From positions 11,113,297 through 11,177,296 of the forward strand of contig OZ026606.1 of the NCBI GenBank assembly GCA_964020085.1: 64,000 nt of DNA. The letters are read 5' to 3'. Below, piece after piece: positions 31,301 to 43,328 of the stretch (position 1 is the first letter of the stretch; each line of letters opens with the position of its first letter). The position numbers were made by a program, and so were the translations under genes. The notes under the pieces are model-generated. The model did no database searches, was not told the DNA's origin, and saw only the letters and a program-made list of their open reading frames with translations. Origin of the DNA: Micromussa lordhowensis. Lineage: Eukaryota; Cnidaria; Anthozoa; Scleractinia; Lobophylliidae.

Positions 31301-33070
31301 TGAATGTAGTGTTAAAAAAAGATACCAATTGTTTTTGATTTTGTAATAGTTTATACAGTGTAGTTACATGTTTCTATGAGACCTCTTTGTTAGTTACAAA
31401 GGGTATTTAAAAGAACATTTGAACATATACAATGTAACAACCTAGAGAAATATGCACATTACATGTAACTATAATCACAACAAATAATTTTAAAATTCAG
31501 CTCTAAACATGGGCAGGAAATGTAGCCTAATTAAGAGATTCGTGGTTCAAGCAACAATAGTCTCTGCATGATCATGAATCTGTTATTGACTCAAAATGAC
31601 TTTACATCCAGATTTAAAGTGTTGCCAATTGAGGCCTTTCATCAATTCCAAGGTTGCATGAAAGAGAAATATGAGGGATGGTTTGGCCACATACACTTAG
31701 TCTAAAACTGTACAAAGTCATCTGCAAAGCAGGGATCACAGAGAGTGTGCAAATGTACACATAACCATACATTGTATGCTGGAATACATGAAAGCAAAGC
31801 CTCGGTGCAAGGAATGGTAGTTTTCAAGTAACCTGATGACATTTTAGAAAAGCAACAATCCTACATCATGCCTAAATCCAAAAAGAAAACAAATTTGGAG
31901 ACAAAAATATTTACATGTAACATCCTAGAGAATTAGGCACAATTACATGTAAGTATAATCACATCAAATAATTAATAAAACTCTTCTTGCAGCTCTAAAC
32001 ATGGGCAGGCAATCTCGCCTAATTAAGAGAATTATTTTTCAAGCAACAATACTCTGTGCATGATCATGAATCTGTTATTAACTCAAAATGACTTTACATC
32101 CAGATTTAGTCCGATAGTCGATCACATTACTGTTGCAAAGTTTGTGGCCGCCAGCTTAGTGTGTGAGCTCACGCACACACAAAAAACTGATCCACTATAT
32201 CAACCTACCACCCACCGACTATCAACCACCTAGCGATGAGTTCGAGTGACCCTCAACCGACTGTCCACCAAGAGATCTCAGCTGACACATGCTTGATATT
32301 TGCGCAACTGTTCACCATTTTTTTGACCGACACAAGACCGATCTCTCCCTGAAATTTTACCGATACTTGATCGAGATGCGTCTGCGCAATATCGACCGAT
32401 AATCGGTCGCTATATCAGCCGAACCCCGACCGACTATCGCCCAGCTATCGACCGAGTGTCTAATGTGTATTTGCCTCAAATGATCAAGTCATCAATTTGC
32501 AGTGTCTTGCTTTTGTTTGTCATAAGTCATTACACACTGCTCTTCAAACTGTAATACTCTTAAACTGATCCAAGAGTTCAGTGCAATTCAATGAACTGTT
32601 AAGTTAATATCACTGATATAAGGTTTGAATCAAAGTACATGTAAATGTACTTCTAAAATGAATGTAGTGTTTTAAAAAAAGATACCAATTGTTTTTGATT
32701 TTGTAATAGTTTATAGTTACATGTTTCTATGAGACCTCTTTGTTAGTTACAAAGGGTATTTAAAAGAGCATTTGAACATATACAATGTAACAACCTAGAG
32801 AAATATGCACATTACATGTAACCATAATCACAACAAATAATTTTAAAATTCAGCTCTAAACATGGGCAGGAAATGTAGCCTAATTAAGAGATTTGTGGTT
32901 CAAGCAACAATAGTCTCTGCATGATCATGAATCTGTTATTGACTCAAAATGACTTTACATCCAGATTTAAAGTGTTGCCAATTGAGGCCTTTCATCAATT
33001 GCAAGGTTGCATGAAAGAGAAATATGAGGGATGGTTTGGCCACATACACTTAGTCTAAAACTGTACAAAG

Positions 33071-33175
33071 TGTTGACCAACTATCGACCGACTCGGTCGA
33101 TATATCGGTCGAGTGTTGACCAACAATCGACCAATATATATCGACTGACATAGCGGTCGACACTACCTACAGTAA
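33071..33175. repeat. Palindromic cgaccga/tcggtcg tract closing the array
   Basis: tatcgaccgactcggtcgata (about 33082-33102) is a near-perfect palindrome. It is followed by cggtcgagtgttgaccaaca and gcggtcgaca. It marks an abrupt end to the satellite array. Confidence 0.7.
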
Positions 33176-35866
33176 ACATGATCCGAATCCACAAAGATTT
33201 GCTAGCATAAGCTGTGCAAATGATCTGCAAAGATCAGCTAACTGAACTACACTTGTAGTGCAGCGAGACAAAAGAGCCCTGCAAATCCCCTGAGGGCCAC
33301 CCCACAGGTCACATACTGTTGAGGGAAAAACCGCTGGCTGCATTGTTTGAAGTCTCACTTAACCTATATGATTTTTAGCCACATAAAAATTGATGTGATG
33401 TTGAGTGTAGAACTTTTGCAGTCTTTCATTTTGACAACCAAGATGCACCGCACACCTACCATATTCCTTTCTGTCTTTTTTGTGAAAAGTAATGTATTGT
33501 AGAACAAAACAAATACAGCTCTATAATACCAACAATATATGAAAGGTCAGAAATAGCTCTCCTGAAGCCTTAACATTAGTAAACATGAAAAGTTCTAAGT
33601 CTGCAATATAAAACAATAAATTATTTTGAAGTAAATAAACAAAAGATCAATGATGTCAAAAGACATTTTTTCAAACATTTTTGTTTTGGAATGTCACCAT
33701 GGAATATATAAAGTCTGATGGCTGACATAGTAGTTCACAGGTGTAGGCACAATAATGGTTTGGACATACAGCCTGATATGATCTTGGTTGGGGTTGTTTG
33801 CTTCAGGCCCAACTGGGTATTTGATCCAGACTGAGGGCGAGTCACTGTTCCTTTACTATCTAATATCATTGGGCTTGGTTGACTGGACACTAGTGTATTT
33901 GGAATGGTGCTGCCATTGGTTCAGGGCTGTTTCTAGATTCTGTTGGATTGCTAAGGTTATTTAGCTGAGAACCTTGGGATGTAGAGGAGAGCAGCACAGC
34001 TATTGATTGCTGTGGGTTGTGATCAACAGTGGGTAGTATGTTGACAGTCACTTGCTTCATGCAAGATCATTGGACAAGAGCATCTGGTGGTAGGGGCACA
34101 GCTGGATGCAACAAAGAATGTTTTGGGGGTGTGTCTATGTCAGAACAGTTTCTTGCATGTTGCAATGCTGCTTAACAGTTTTCACTGGTTTCTTTTTTTC
34201 TGCTTTCCAATTGGGCCAAAGTGTGTACCATAAGCCTCTGTAACACGCTGTTCCTTTTTGCCAAAGGGATGACCGCTTGTCTTGGTTCGGAGTGGCTATA
34301 GGGATCAGATATTAAAATCAGTTGTTCTTGAGCAACCTCATTTTCTTTTTCAATTCTGTTTTGTGAAGTTGTTTCAGGAAATCATATTATTTTTATAAAA
34401 TACACAATTTAGGTTTCTTTCTTTAGAGTGGCCCTGCTACTATCCCACCATCTTTGCTTTGTTTTCGTAGCATATATGTGGAAAAGTATCATTAAACTGA
34501 AACTTAGAAATCACTGAACGGCATAGTACAACTCTTACCCAAACTGCCAATGTCATTTATTGTAGTGTTAGCTGAATATAACTAAATCTCCAGTTAGTTC
34601 AGACATTTGTCATTAGATAAAAATGTCTTCTGGAAGTAGATCAGTTTTCTCAAAATTTGACTGCTCAAGGTCTGACGAGCATTTTTAAGACAATTATCAG
34701 AGCTGATCAGATCACGGTGTGATTGTGTGGCTACCTAACTTTGTATCACAATTTGTCACCTGGAATAAAAGAATCGTCTCCAAGGCTAATGTTCAGTAAA
34801 AGATGTAAGAGCAGCCTGAGCTTCTTCGTATAAACAGAGTGTTTTAAAAATAGATTTATCAATAGGTATGTTTTAAGTTTAAATTAGCAATATAGTCTTA
34901 CCTTTTTTATCATTTTACCCTTTTTAAATTTGTAACAAAAGCGCTTTTCAGATGTAGTTTTAATCTTTTTATCTTTTATTAAATGTAACACTTTATGTAT
35001 TTTGATCAACTAAATGAAGTATTATAATAGTATTACTATTATTATAATTAAAGTTGGAGGTACATTAGCAATTACAGGTTCTAGAACTCTTCCTAGATCC
35101 AGATTTGTAGACTTCACACCAATTACAGGGCTTGTGTGATACTGGAAGAATACAATACAATACAAATAATACAATAAAGGGTTATCCAAGATGCAAATTA
35201 AAAGATGTACCAAGGTAAAAGAGTAAAACAAAGCAATGCCCAATGATTAACAACAACCAAATAAATGGGCAGCCTAAGTTACTGAGTTTGGCCCTTTATA
35301 GTTGAAAACTTCCTTAATTAAATTACAAAGATGAATGAAGGACAAAAGCGAGAACAATAAAATAACATAATAAAAATCATATGCAGGCAATTTGCATACA
35401 TAGGTGTACTACAAATATGTTCTTAAAAGCTGGCAAACTGCCTGCTTCAATGACAAGTGGTAGGTTGTTCCATGACTTAATTATCCTTGTAAAGAACAGT
35501 AATTCTATATGTTAACCTACCAGCACTTAACATAAAGCTTTTTAGAATATTTGATTTGGTGACTAAAATTCAAAAAGTTGTTTAACTTGAGATGACTTAG
35601 ACTGGAAACCACACACTGCAGCATGCTGAAACTTGTGCAGTGTTTCCCTTTTTGCAAATCAAGTATCGAACAACTGAAGCTTGGGCCAGGTCTTGTACCT
35701 GGTTTATCTAGCTACTATAATCAGCCCCCAGCTTCTTTGCCAGTGCCCAAGTCAAAAATTTGATGCACAAATGTTCATTTTTCCTCTCTCCCAGTCAAGA
35801 GAAGAGGCCAGCTTGACTGTGGGGCACAAAATGTAACACCTTTTTCAAGTGGTTTTCTTGTGGTTT
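33176..35866. other. No intact gene; a possible decayed coding tract on the minus strand at 33800-34400
   Basis: On the minus strand, 34360-33800 gives a frame with long sense runs (for example VIPLAKRNSVLQRLMVHTLA) broken by several stops. This would suit an old retroelement or gene fragment, but I cannot name it. The rest is AT-rich with no feature I can support. Confidence 0.3.
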
Positions 35867-36127
35867 TCAAATTGCAACTGACCTAGGAACTGTTAAGGAA
35901 TGTTGTCCAATGCTCCTGGTGGTCTCCTCCTTGTCAGGCTTCATAACAAGCCAGCATTTTCCGGCATTAGGATAGTTTTTTCCAAAGTCCGGTCTGGCCG
36001 TCATCAGCTCGTCCCACCATACCTTGATGTTCTGTAGTGATCCACACCCTCTCCCATCATCCGCAAACCAGCATTGTTTGGCTTGACTCACTGCCTGTAT
36101 GCTGCAAATGTAGCTAACGCTGGACAA
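35867..36127 (-). pseudogene. Reverse-transcriptase fragment (FADD motif)
   Basis: The minus frame contains AKQCWFADDGRGCGSLQNIK and NAGKCWLVMKPDKEE. FADD in this setting is the palm catalytic motif of a reverse transcriptase. Only about 86 codons remain, with no endonuclease or other RT motifs nearby. Confidence 0.6.
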
Positions 36128-36318
36128 AGAACCCTGATATTATGAAGGGCAGCGGCTCGGTTTATTGTATTGATTATTGTTTGACGCATCCACAGCTCAG
36201 CAGGTCAGAGTTGCAAAAGCCTCACACAAATTAGAGCCAGACTTCCTGAATGACATTGCTAGCAAGGATCCTTTGAAAGACATAATGTGTCTACATTTGG
36301 GGGACCTCCAGCACTTTT

Positions 36319-36404
36319 AGATGATGATGATGATGATAATAATAATAATCATAATAATCATAATCATAATCATAATAATCATAATAATCATAATAATCAT
36401 AATC
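36319..36404. repeat. (GAT)n/(AATCAT)n microsatellite
   Basis: gatgatgatgatgataataa followed by many aatcat and aataatc units. Confidence 0.95.
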
Positions 36405-36639
36405 AACGATATTTATGGAGGGCAACACAGAATAGTAGTGACTGAAAAACCAGTGGTCTCGTTTAAATATGTACAGAATAAAAAGGTGAGCTATTAAAAA
36501 TTAATAATACAGGAAGACTCCTAAATATGCAGCTATATAATACAAAAAACTAAAATATGAGACACTTTAAAAAAATGAAGAGCAAATTAACGCATTGGAT
36601 CAAATCTAATAATTAAAACAAGAAAATTAAAAATTTGCA

Positions 36640-38265
36640 TCAGTATGGAGAATTATAAGATTAGTTCTTACCCTGGACAAGGTAACAATGAATGGCAAAC
36701 AGTATGGAGAATGATATCAGTTGTGACACTGGACAAGGTAAAACTGACTGGCATTATGTATGGTGGAGTACAATTTCAGTTCTGACACTAGACAAGATAA
36801 AAATGATAGCAGTCAGTATGGAGAATTAAAATTATATCACTTCTGACACTGGAAAAGATAAAACTGACTGGCATTCAGTATGGTGGATTGCAATTTTAGT
36901 TCTGACACAAGACAAGATAAAAAATAATTACAATCAGTCAGGAGAATTACAATATCGGTACTGACACTGGACAAGATAAAAATGATGGCAATCAGTATGG
37001 AGAATACAATATCACTTATGACACTGAGCAAGACAAAACTGAATGGCAATAAGTATGGAGAATTAAAATATTAATTGTGACACTGGACAAGATAAACCTG
37101 AGTGGCAATCAGTATGGAGAATTACAATATCAGTCTTGAAACTGGACAAGAAAAATAAATGGCAATAGTTATGGAGAATTACAATATCAGTTGTGGCACT
37201 GGACAAGATAAAACTTGATGACAATCAGTCTGGAGAATTACAATATCAGTTGTGACACTGGGGAACGGGGAACATAAAACTGAAGGACAATCAGTATGGA
37301 GAATTACTACTTCAGTTCTCATAATGGACAAGATAAAATTAAATATCAATCAGTATGGAGAATTACTATTTCAGTTCTGTCTGCACTTGTAAGATAAAAA
37401 TGAATGATGAGAAAACACTGAACAGGATAGAAATAAGTAACAATCAGTATGGAGGGTTTACTCCTGCATCAGTATGGCTGATTACAATATGAGTTGTTAG
37501 GATTACTACCTCAGTTGTTGCACCTGGCAAGATACAAATGACAATTTTAAGAATTACAAAGTATGTTCCCTTACTGGACAAGATACACAATGAATGGCAA
37601 TCAGTGTGGAGGATTTACTATTGGGATCAGTTCCAGCATCGAAAAAGGTAAAAATAAGTAATGTATATGTGACATTTACAAAGGGTGAGGTCAGGGAGGC
37701 CAGATATTCTAGTTGATTTGTTGTAATGTATCATCAACATTTGCTTCTTATTAATATTTGATCTGGCTACGAGATAAGTGCAGAAGCACTTCAAAATAAA
37801 ATAGAATATCACTGGAAAAGATAAATGGAATGATAAGCAATATGGGGAATTACTTCAGTTCTGTTACTCGAGAAGAAAAAAGGGAACAGCAATCAGTATG
37901 GAGGATTTCACTTTTGTCACTGGACAATATGAAACTGAATGACAATCAGTATGGGGAATTACTGTTTAAGTTCTGACACCAGACAAGATAAAAAGTGAAT
38001 GACCATAAGTATGAAGGATTACTATTTTAGTTCTGACACTAGAGAAGATAAAACTGCACTAGAGGATTACTATATTGCAATACTGGGCAAGATAAAAAAT
38101 AAAACCAATCAGTATGGAGAATTAATAGTTACAGTAACTTCTGACACTGGACAATCAATATAGCACTGGACGAAGGAAACTGAATGAATATGGAAATTGA
38201 AAATTACTATTGAGTTTCTGACACTGCACAAGGTAAAAGTGAAGGACAATCAGTATGCATTACCT
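36640..38265. repeat. Degenerate ~60-bp minisatellite, about 25 units
   Basis: Repeated words ttctgacactggacaagata, then aaactgaatggcaatcagta, then tggagaattacaatatcag follow each other in the same order from about 36640 to 38265 with many substitutions and small indels. A few units are missing or merged. Non-coding. Confidence 0.9.
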
Positions 38266-39430
38266 AGCACAAGGTCAAGTTAGCTTAGTATTCTCATGGG
38301 CATGTTCTAATGTACTGTTTATATTTGATTTTATCTACAGGTAGGCTGAGGAATAGTCAAGAATGTGAACAATGACAGCACATTTAGAATAGAAGATGGC
38401 TTCAAGAGAAGTGCACAAACTTTTTAGATTAACACTAGATAAACTTGAAAAAAAAAAAGTCATCTTTCGATCCTGATAGTAATGCATGATCATATATATG
38501 ATATTAAAATCATGTACAAGAAGTACAGAAGAAGAGAAAAAGGAACGCAACTTTTGCAGTTAACGAAAGTAAACTTCACTGATGTAAAGAAGGGGCTAAG
38601 AGAAAATTAAAGACTGGAGTCCTATAAGCTCTTAAAACCTTCCTTAATAAATGATAGCTAAAACATGTAAACAATGAAAAATAAATATGCTGCAGAACCT
38701 CAAAAGTGAATGCTGATGAACTTGTCTCGTTCCCTACTTTTTCATGTAAGTTTTGTTCACTTCTATCAGCGCTCCCATGCTCAATGCAGAAGCTAATACT
38801 AAGATGTTAATACCATTCTGGGTTAAAGGCTTCCATGCAATTTCTTGCTCTCCCCCAAGGCGGAAAATTGAGCAAGGGAGTTTGATAGCCCTCTACTCTT
38901 CTAGAGAGGGTTGTGGAAGGGAATTAAACGGGCAAAGTATTCCTTCTTTCCTGAAAACATAGACCACTTTCATAAATGGCGGCCAGTTATAAATTATTTT
39001 GGTTGGCAAGGCTAATTTAAATGCATACAAAAGAATTTTAAATTAACAGTCGTTTATGAAAGAGTCTGTTGTAATACTTGTAATACTCCTTGTAATACTC
39101 CTTGTAATACTTGTAAGTATTCCACTTTCTAACAAATCAAGATTGTTCAGAGCATAATTTTTTAAGCCCCCAACCCTTCTGCAGTCTCCTAATAAAATGA
39201 ATTTGGATTAAATCCACAGCCCTCTAATCCTCAAGGGAGCAGCTTAATCACCTCCAATGGTCATTTTTAGTCTGTCACATCTGAACCTAGAATTTTTATA
39301 GAATTTCTGGACGAAACACCCCCCTCCTGTCCACAAAAAGGGGTTTGTAAATTGCTAAGTCCAGATTATAAAAGTAGTAACAGTACAGAGTTCATATAAT
39401 TTCAGAAGTTCGAAATGTCGTGCATTGGTA
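38266..39430. other. No gene seen
   Basis: AT-rich sequence. A small direct repeat of cttgtaatactc lies at about 39075-39118. No coding motif on either strand. Confidence 0.4.
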
Positions 39431-41660
39431 TAAGTAACACTAAACGGTGTACGGGGCGTTCGATCGGGACGTGTCCTCTTCCTTGATATTTGGCTACAGG
39501 TTAACCTTGCTTAGGATTTTTTATTGCACTTCAACTTTGCGCACCTTGCCATCAGAACCCCGGAAGGTATTCGAAACTATCCCAAGTCGCCACTGCCTTC
39601 AAACCAAGTCAGAAATCTTGTATTAAAACAAGGTCTCCAGTTTTAAGGTTGCGATGTGCTGTATGCCACTTTTGACGCACGATCAGGTCCGGAAAGTAGT
39701 TTGTGGTCCATCTTTTCCAGAAGCTATTAACTATGTTTTGAATGAATTCAAAACGGAGTCTTGGATTTGTTGACTCTTTAAAAGGACCACTTGGTACTCG
39801 TGTTGTGGAACGGCCTAAAAGTAGGTCGTTTGGGCACAAATAGGAACCGTCTTCGGGCGACCTTGGTTGACGGCCTAAAAGGTCTTTCATTAATTAGGCT
39901 AGCAACTTCAAAGATAGGCTCGATTTCCAGCCGCTGTTCGGGAAACGAGCCCGCGCTCCTCCCCCGAACTCACGGCTGGACTCGTCTGGTTGCCTTTGTT
40001 AGTTTCAACCAATCGGAGCAGTGCCCGCAGAATTTCGTCGGGCATAATTTTCAAGCATAATTATAATTGTCAGACTATAATTTCAAAGGCGGGCTGACGA
40101 GTGAAGCCATCGATCGTATTTTTAAGATCGATTCCTTAAAGGAATTACAGCGCAGAGGCCTACAAGCTTTAATTAAGGGCCAAGATCAGGGCCAAGATGT
40201 CTTCATGATTCAGCCGATTGCCTGAACTGAGCCGAACAATGGCATATACAACACGCAACACAGTCAACAGACTTACGCGTAAACAGCTTCATTTGAATCA
40301 TGTGGTGTGAGAACGAACAACAGGAGGAATAAAGTTAAACATCGAGCGCGAGAAACATAAGCTCGATCAGATATATGCAAGAAACATAAGAACGACTCTA
40401 GACAAACGGATAGCTTTCTCGAAGTAAAGCTACGGTGTCTCCAAACAATAACATAACATAAGAGGACAAATATATCCTTGATAAGAATCTACATACTGTA
40501 CTTATACTTGCATGCAGTTTTATCAAACAGCCGGGCCCGGCGTCACACTGTATGCTTTAAGTAAGCAACATGTTCACGGTAAATTTCATATTTTGTCCCT
40601 CGAAAGAAAATATTCTTGGAGGCATATCTTGCATTAGAAATAAGCCTAAGCAATGCATAAACACATGGCAAATTACAGAGGTGTCAAACTCGGTAAAGGG
40701 ATATGTCGATAACAGCGGAAACTATGCAGACCAATGACCTCTAAATTTGCTATAGCACAGTCTAACGGCTCAGCTCTACTAAAAATTCATCTTTATAACA
40801 CAACATGAAGTGCCCTTAATAAACACAAGTGAAGCAACAAAAAGGTCGAGAGGCCTAACAGAGAACAGCAAATGTACAAATGTCGTGAACCGTAGGAGTC
40901 GTGTAGGCTAGTCACCTCATCTTACACGTACAAACAGCTTTCTCATGTTGCTTTTTGTGACACCCGAGAACGCATAAATTAATTTTTTTTTCGATGACGT
41001 CACGGACATGGATGGCTGCTCACGCGTCCAGCCGTCTCTTTTCGGGGAGGAACGTAGACCGGACACGAGAGAGCGGCGGAAATCGAGCCTACTTCAAAGA
41101 GTACCGTTTGAAGTTCTGAAAACGTTAGGATGCTTTCTCCAATGGCAGCCTTGAGTGATCTTTTAACCGATCTGATGAGAGATTCTGATGTTCCATTTTG
41201 CCATGGTGCATCAGCTGGCATGAAGTTCCATTCAAAACCTTCCATAACTTCAAAACTTTTAAGCTTCTCCCCAAGATTTTGTAACATTATTGAGTTCCTG
41301 ACTTGCTGCGACAAGTTGCGCGCTGTTGTCGGAATAGATCTTTGATGGATATCCTCTAAGTGAGACAAATCTTCCCAACACCATAAGAAAACTTTCTGTG
41401 CTGTAGTCTGGTGAAGATCCAAATATACAGCTCTGGTTCAAATGCAATTAAAGATCACCCCATACGCTTTTGACGTAGTACGCTTCTTAACTGCGTCACG
41501 GATCGTGAAGGGTCCAAATAAGTCAACTGATGTGGAATACCATGGGGTTGCAGGCTTGAGTCGTTCTTTAGGAAGGGTTTCCCATCACTTGGCCTGATAG
41601 TTTCTTGTGAAGTTTCTTACATGTCACACAGTTTAGCTTTACAGATTGGATCATTTTAAG
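39430..41660 (-). pseudogene. BEL/Pao LTR-retrotransposon relic: integrase and DUF5641-type C-terminus
   Basis: Read on the minus strand from 41660. A zinc-binding/linker part is followed by a first catalytic Asp in STSVDLFGPF (about 41540), a second in KIYSDNSAQLVAAS (about 41320) and the Glu in DAPWQNGTSESLIRSVKR (about 41190). After the inserted element comes the C-terminal domain with PNDLLLGRSTTRVPSGPF and HRNLKTGDLVLI (39890-39610), and near 39440 the terminal RPVHRLVLL. At least one frameshift (about 41260) and the 1.18-kb insertion (39915-41090) break it. The RT, protease, gag and LTRs are not present in the window. Confidence 0.85.
39915..41090. mobile_element. 1.18-kb non-autonomous DNA transposon with 10-bp target duplication
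   Basis: Flanked by acttcaaaga at 39905-39914 and 41091-41100. Ends are taggctcgatttccagccgct (left) and agcggcggaaatcgagcct (right), inverted with a one-base gap. The BEL/Pao integrase frame is in phase across the two flanks once a single copy of the 10 bp is counted. No transposase inside. A 9-10 bp duplication suggests a Mutator-like element, but the family is not proven. Confidence 0.85.
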
Positions 41661-41719
41661 TAACTTGGTTATTATGGCAAGCCAAGCATGACAAAAGTGA
41701 GTTGAGTTCAAAATCACCT

Positions 41720-41965
41720 ATCGAATCTCGGTGATCGATGTGTGAGATTGAGATATCACTGTGTGAGATTGGAAAATCACTACGTGAGATTAAAAAATTA
41801 CTGTATGAGAAATTAAAATTGCTCTACGAGAATGAAAAATGTCATGCGAGATCATAGTTACCAATCGAGAATGAAAAACTGCCATGTGAGATTTATATTA
41901 ACTGCTGACAACGAAAAATCGTTCTGTGAGAAAAAGAAATCACTACTCGAGATTATCGATTGTTT
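41720..41965. repeat. ~30-bp minisatellite (gtgagatt...aaatcact)
   Basis: About eight diverged units such as tgtgagattgagatatcact, tgtgagattggaaaatcact and cgtgagattaaaaaattact, just upstream of the integrase-like gene start. Confidence 0.75.
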
Positions 41966-42034
41966 TTTTCTGAGCCGGTGAGAGACAACCGGTCAGCGGA
42001 GAGTATTTTGGCGGGATTTTCTCTCATCCTCAAA

Positions 42035-42235
42035 ATGGCGGAGCAACTGAGCGCCGAAGACTTTACAGGGTTTATTGATTCTCTAACAAGTATTGTTGAA
42101 AGAACCGCTTCCGTTTATCGTGCATCTGATCATGTAGGATTAGAAATCTATGCAAGGAAGCTTGAGGAACACACAAGAATGCTTATCGCCATATCACTGT
42201 CACAAAAGTCCTCTCTAGGCGAGCTGTTTGAGGTA
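42035..42235 (+). pseudogene. DDE integrase-like multicopy gene, 5' part (split by transposon)
   Basis: ATG at 42035 in a good context (caaaATGG). 67 codons starting MAEQLSAEDFTGFIDSLTSI and reaching ...SSLGELFEV, helical and without a known domain. The frame stops matching at 42236, where a terminal inverted repeat begins. The last two codons (gag gta, Glu-Val) recur at 62561-62566 (gaa gtg), in frame with the catalytic part. I chose this start over the in-frame ATG at 41960 because the latter reads through the upstream repeat. Confidence 0.7.
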
Positions 42236-42429
42236 TTATGCACTTGTCATCGGCTTCCCCGAGGGGGGGAACCCCGGGTTGATGTGGGGACTTTGCAAAT
42301 TGTTCATTTCAAAGTTCTTGTATTTCCCCACCCCTGGGGGAATTTTTTCTTGCAATTTCCCCACTATTTGGCGAAGCCAAGCACCCAACTGGCTGCAGAA
42401 CTTTATTTTGGCTCTTTGAACAGTTAGCA

Positions 42430-43328
42430 AACGCTGGGATTTTTTCTTGAATACTACCTAAGCTGCTCGCAGTCTGGTGAAAATTTCAACTTTTCTTCCT
42501 GTCCTGAATTCCCCAGATTCTGTTTTAAATCTATCCGGACTGATGAAGAACAAGAGAAAACACACTATCATGATGGTTTATTAAACACAACGTTCTTTTG
42601 TTTTCGGAGTACTCTGAAAGGTTACTGTGATACTTCAGAAATTAAGATTCTTGTGAATATTTAAAAAAAATCAACTTTGTCTATCCTCAACAATTTGTAT
42701 GCTGTTCTAAATTTGTCCTGATTAATGAGTAATGTATATGGTTCGAGGAACATTAATAAAGAACTTATAAAATATCAACACGTTCATTGTCTGCTTCTAA
42801 GCACAATACGAAATTGAAAATGTCTACTTTTTCGTTTGTCAGGGACACCCAACGGATCATTTCGGTAAAATATTTGTTCGAAAGGCCTTTAATCCCCTCT
42901 GATTTTCTTGTGAGAATTGTCACCTCGAACTTTCGTGATATGAGAAATTTAATGTCTGTTGTTTTCAGATTGTTAAAAATGTTGTTTTGAGTACCCAAAA
43001 AAGGTCACCTATCATTTTCGGAAAGGCGACAAGACCTAACGTTTTCGGGAAATAGACAAAAAGCCTTAATAAATTCGAGAATAACTCAAGTTCCCCTAGA
43101 ATATCCGAACAAATATATAAAAAGTTGTTAGCGCAAACTAAAATTTAACTTTAGAGCTTTAAAAGTACTCCAAATAACGTAAAACAGTGTCTAAAAGCAT
43201 TCGAGAGAAAACGGTCGTTGGGTGCCCCTGGTTTGTCCTGAATTCTCTACAAGCTGTTTTAAATCGATTTATCCCACTAACAACTATTGTGCATGAATCG
43301 GCAAGTGATACTAAAGAATATAACGTCA
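42430..43328. other. Transposon left end, non-coding
   Basis: Sequence between the left terminal repeat and the stop of the PHD-finger gene. AT-rich, with no frame I can support on either strand. Confidence 0.5.

Larger units (their letters stand above)
27047..33070. repeat. Tandem satellite array, about 4.5 units of 1.35 kb
   Basis: Units start at ctaatgtgtatttgcctcaa: 27047, 28393, 29745, 31102, 32460 (lengths 1346, 1352, 1357, 1358, then about 611). Units 3 and 4 look almost identical; units 1 and 2 are more diverged. Each unit has an AT-rich A part of about 970 bp and a CpG-rich G part of about 350-380 bp. Open frames of 66, 86 and 105 codons recur only because the unit recurs, and they are not conserved between units 1 and 2. 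Confidence 0.95.

Noticed and set aside
33167..33358. 63-codon minus-strand frame
   Set aside because: No motif and no conserved context after the satellite end.
27047..38265. CRISPR-like array
   Set aside because: Repeats are 1.35-kb or 60-bp tandem units without spacers, in a eukaryotic genome.
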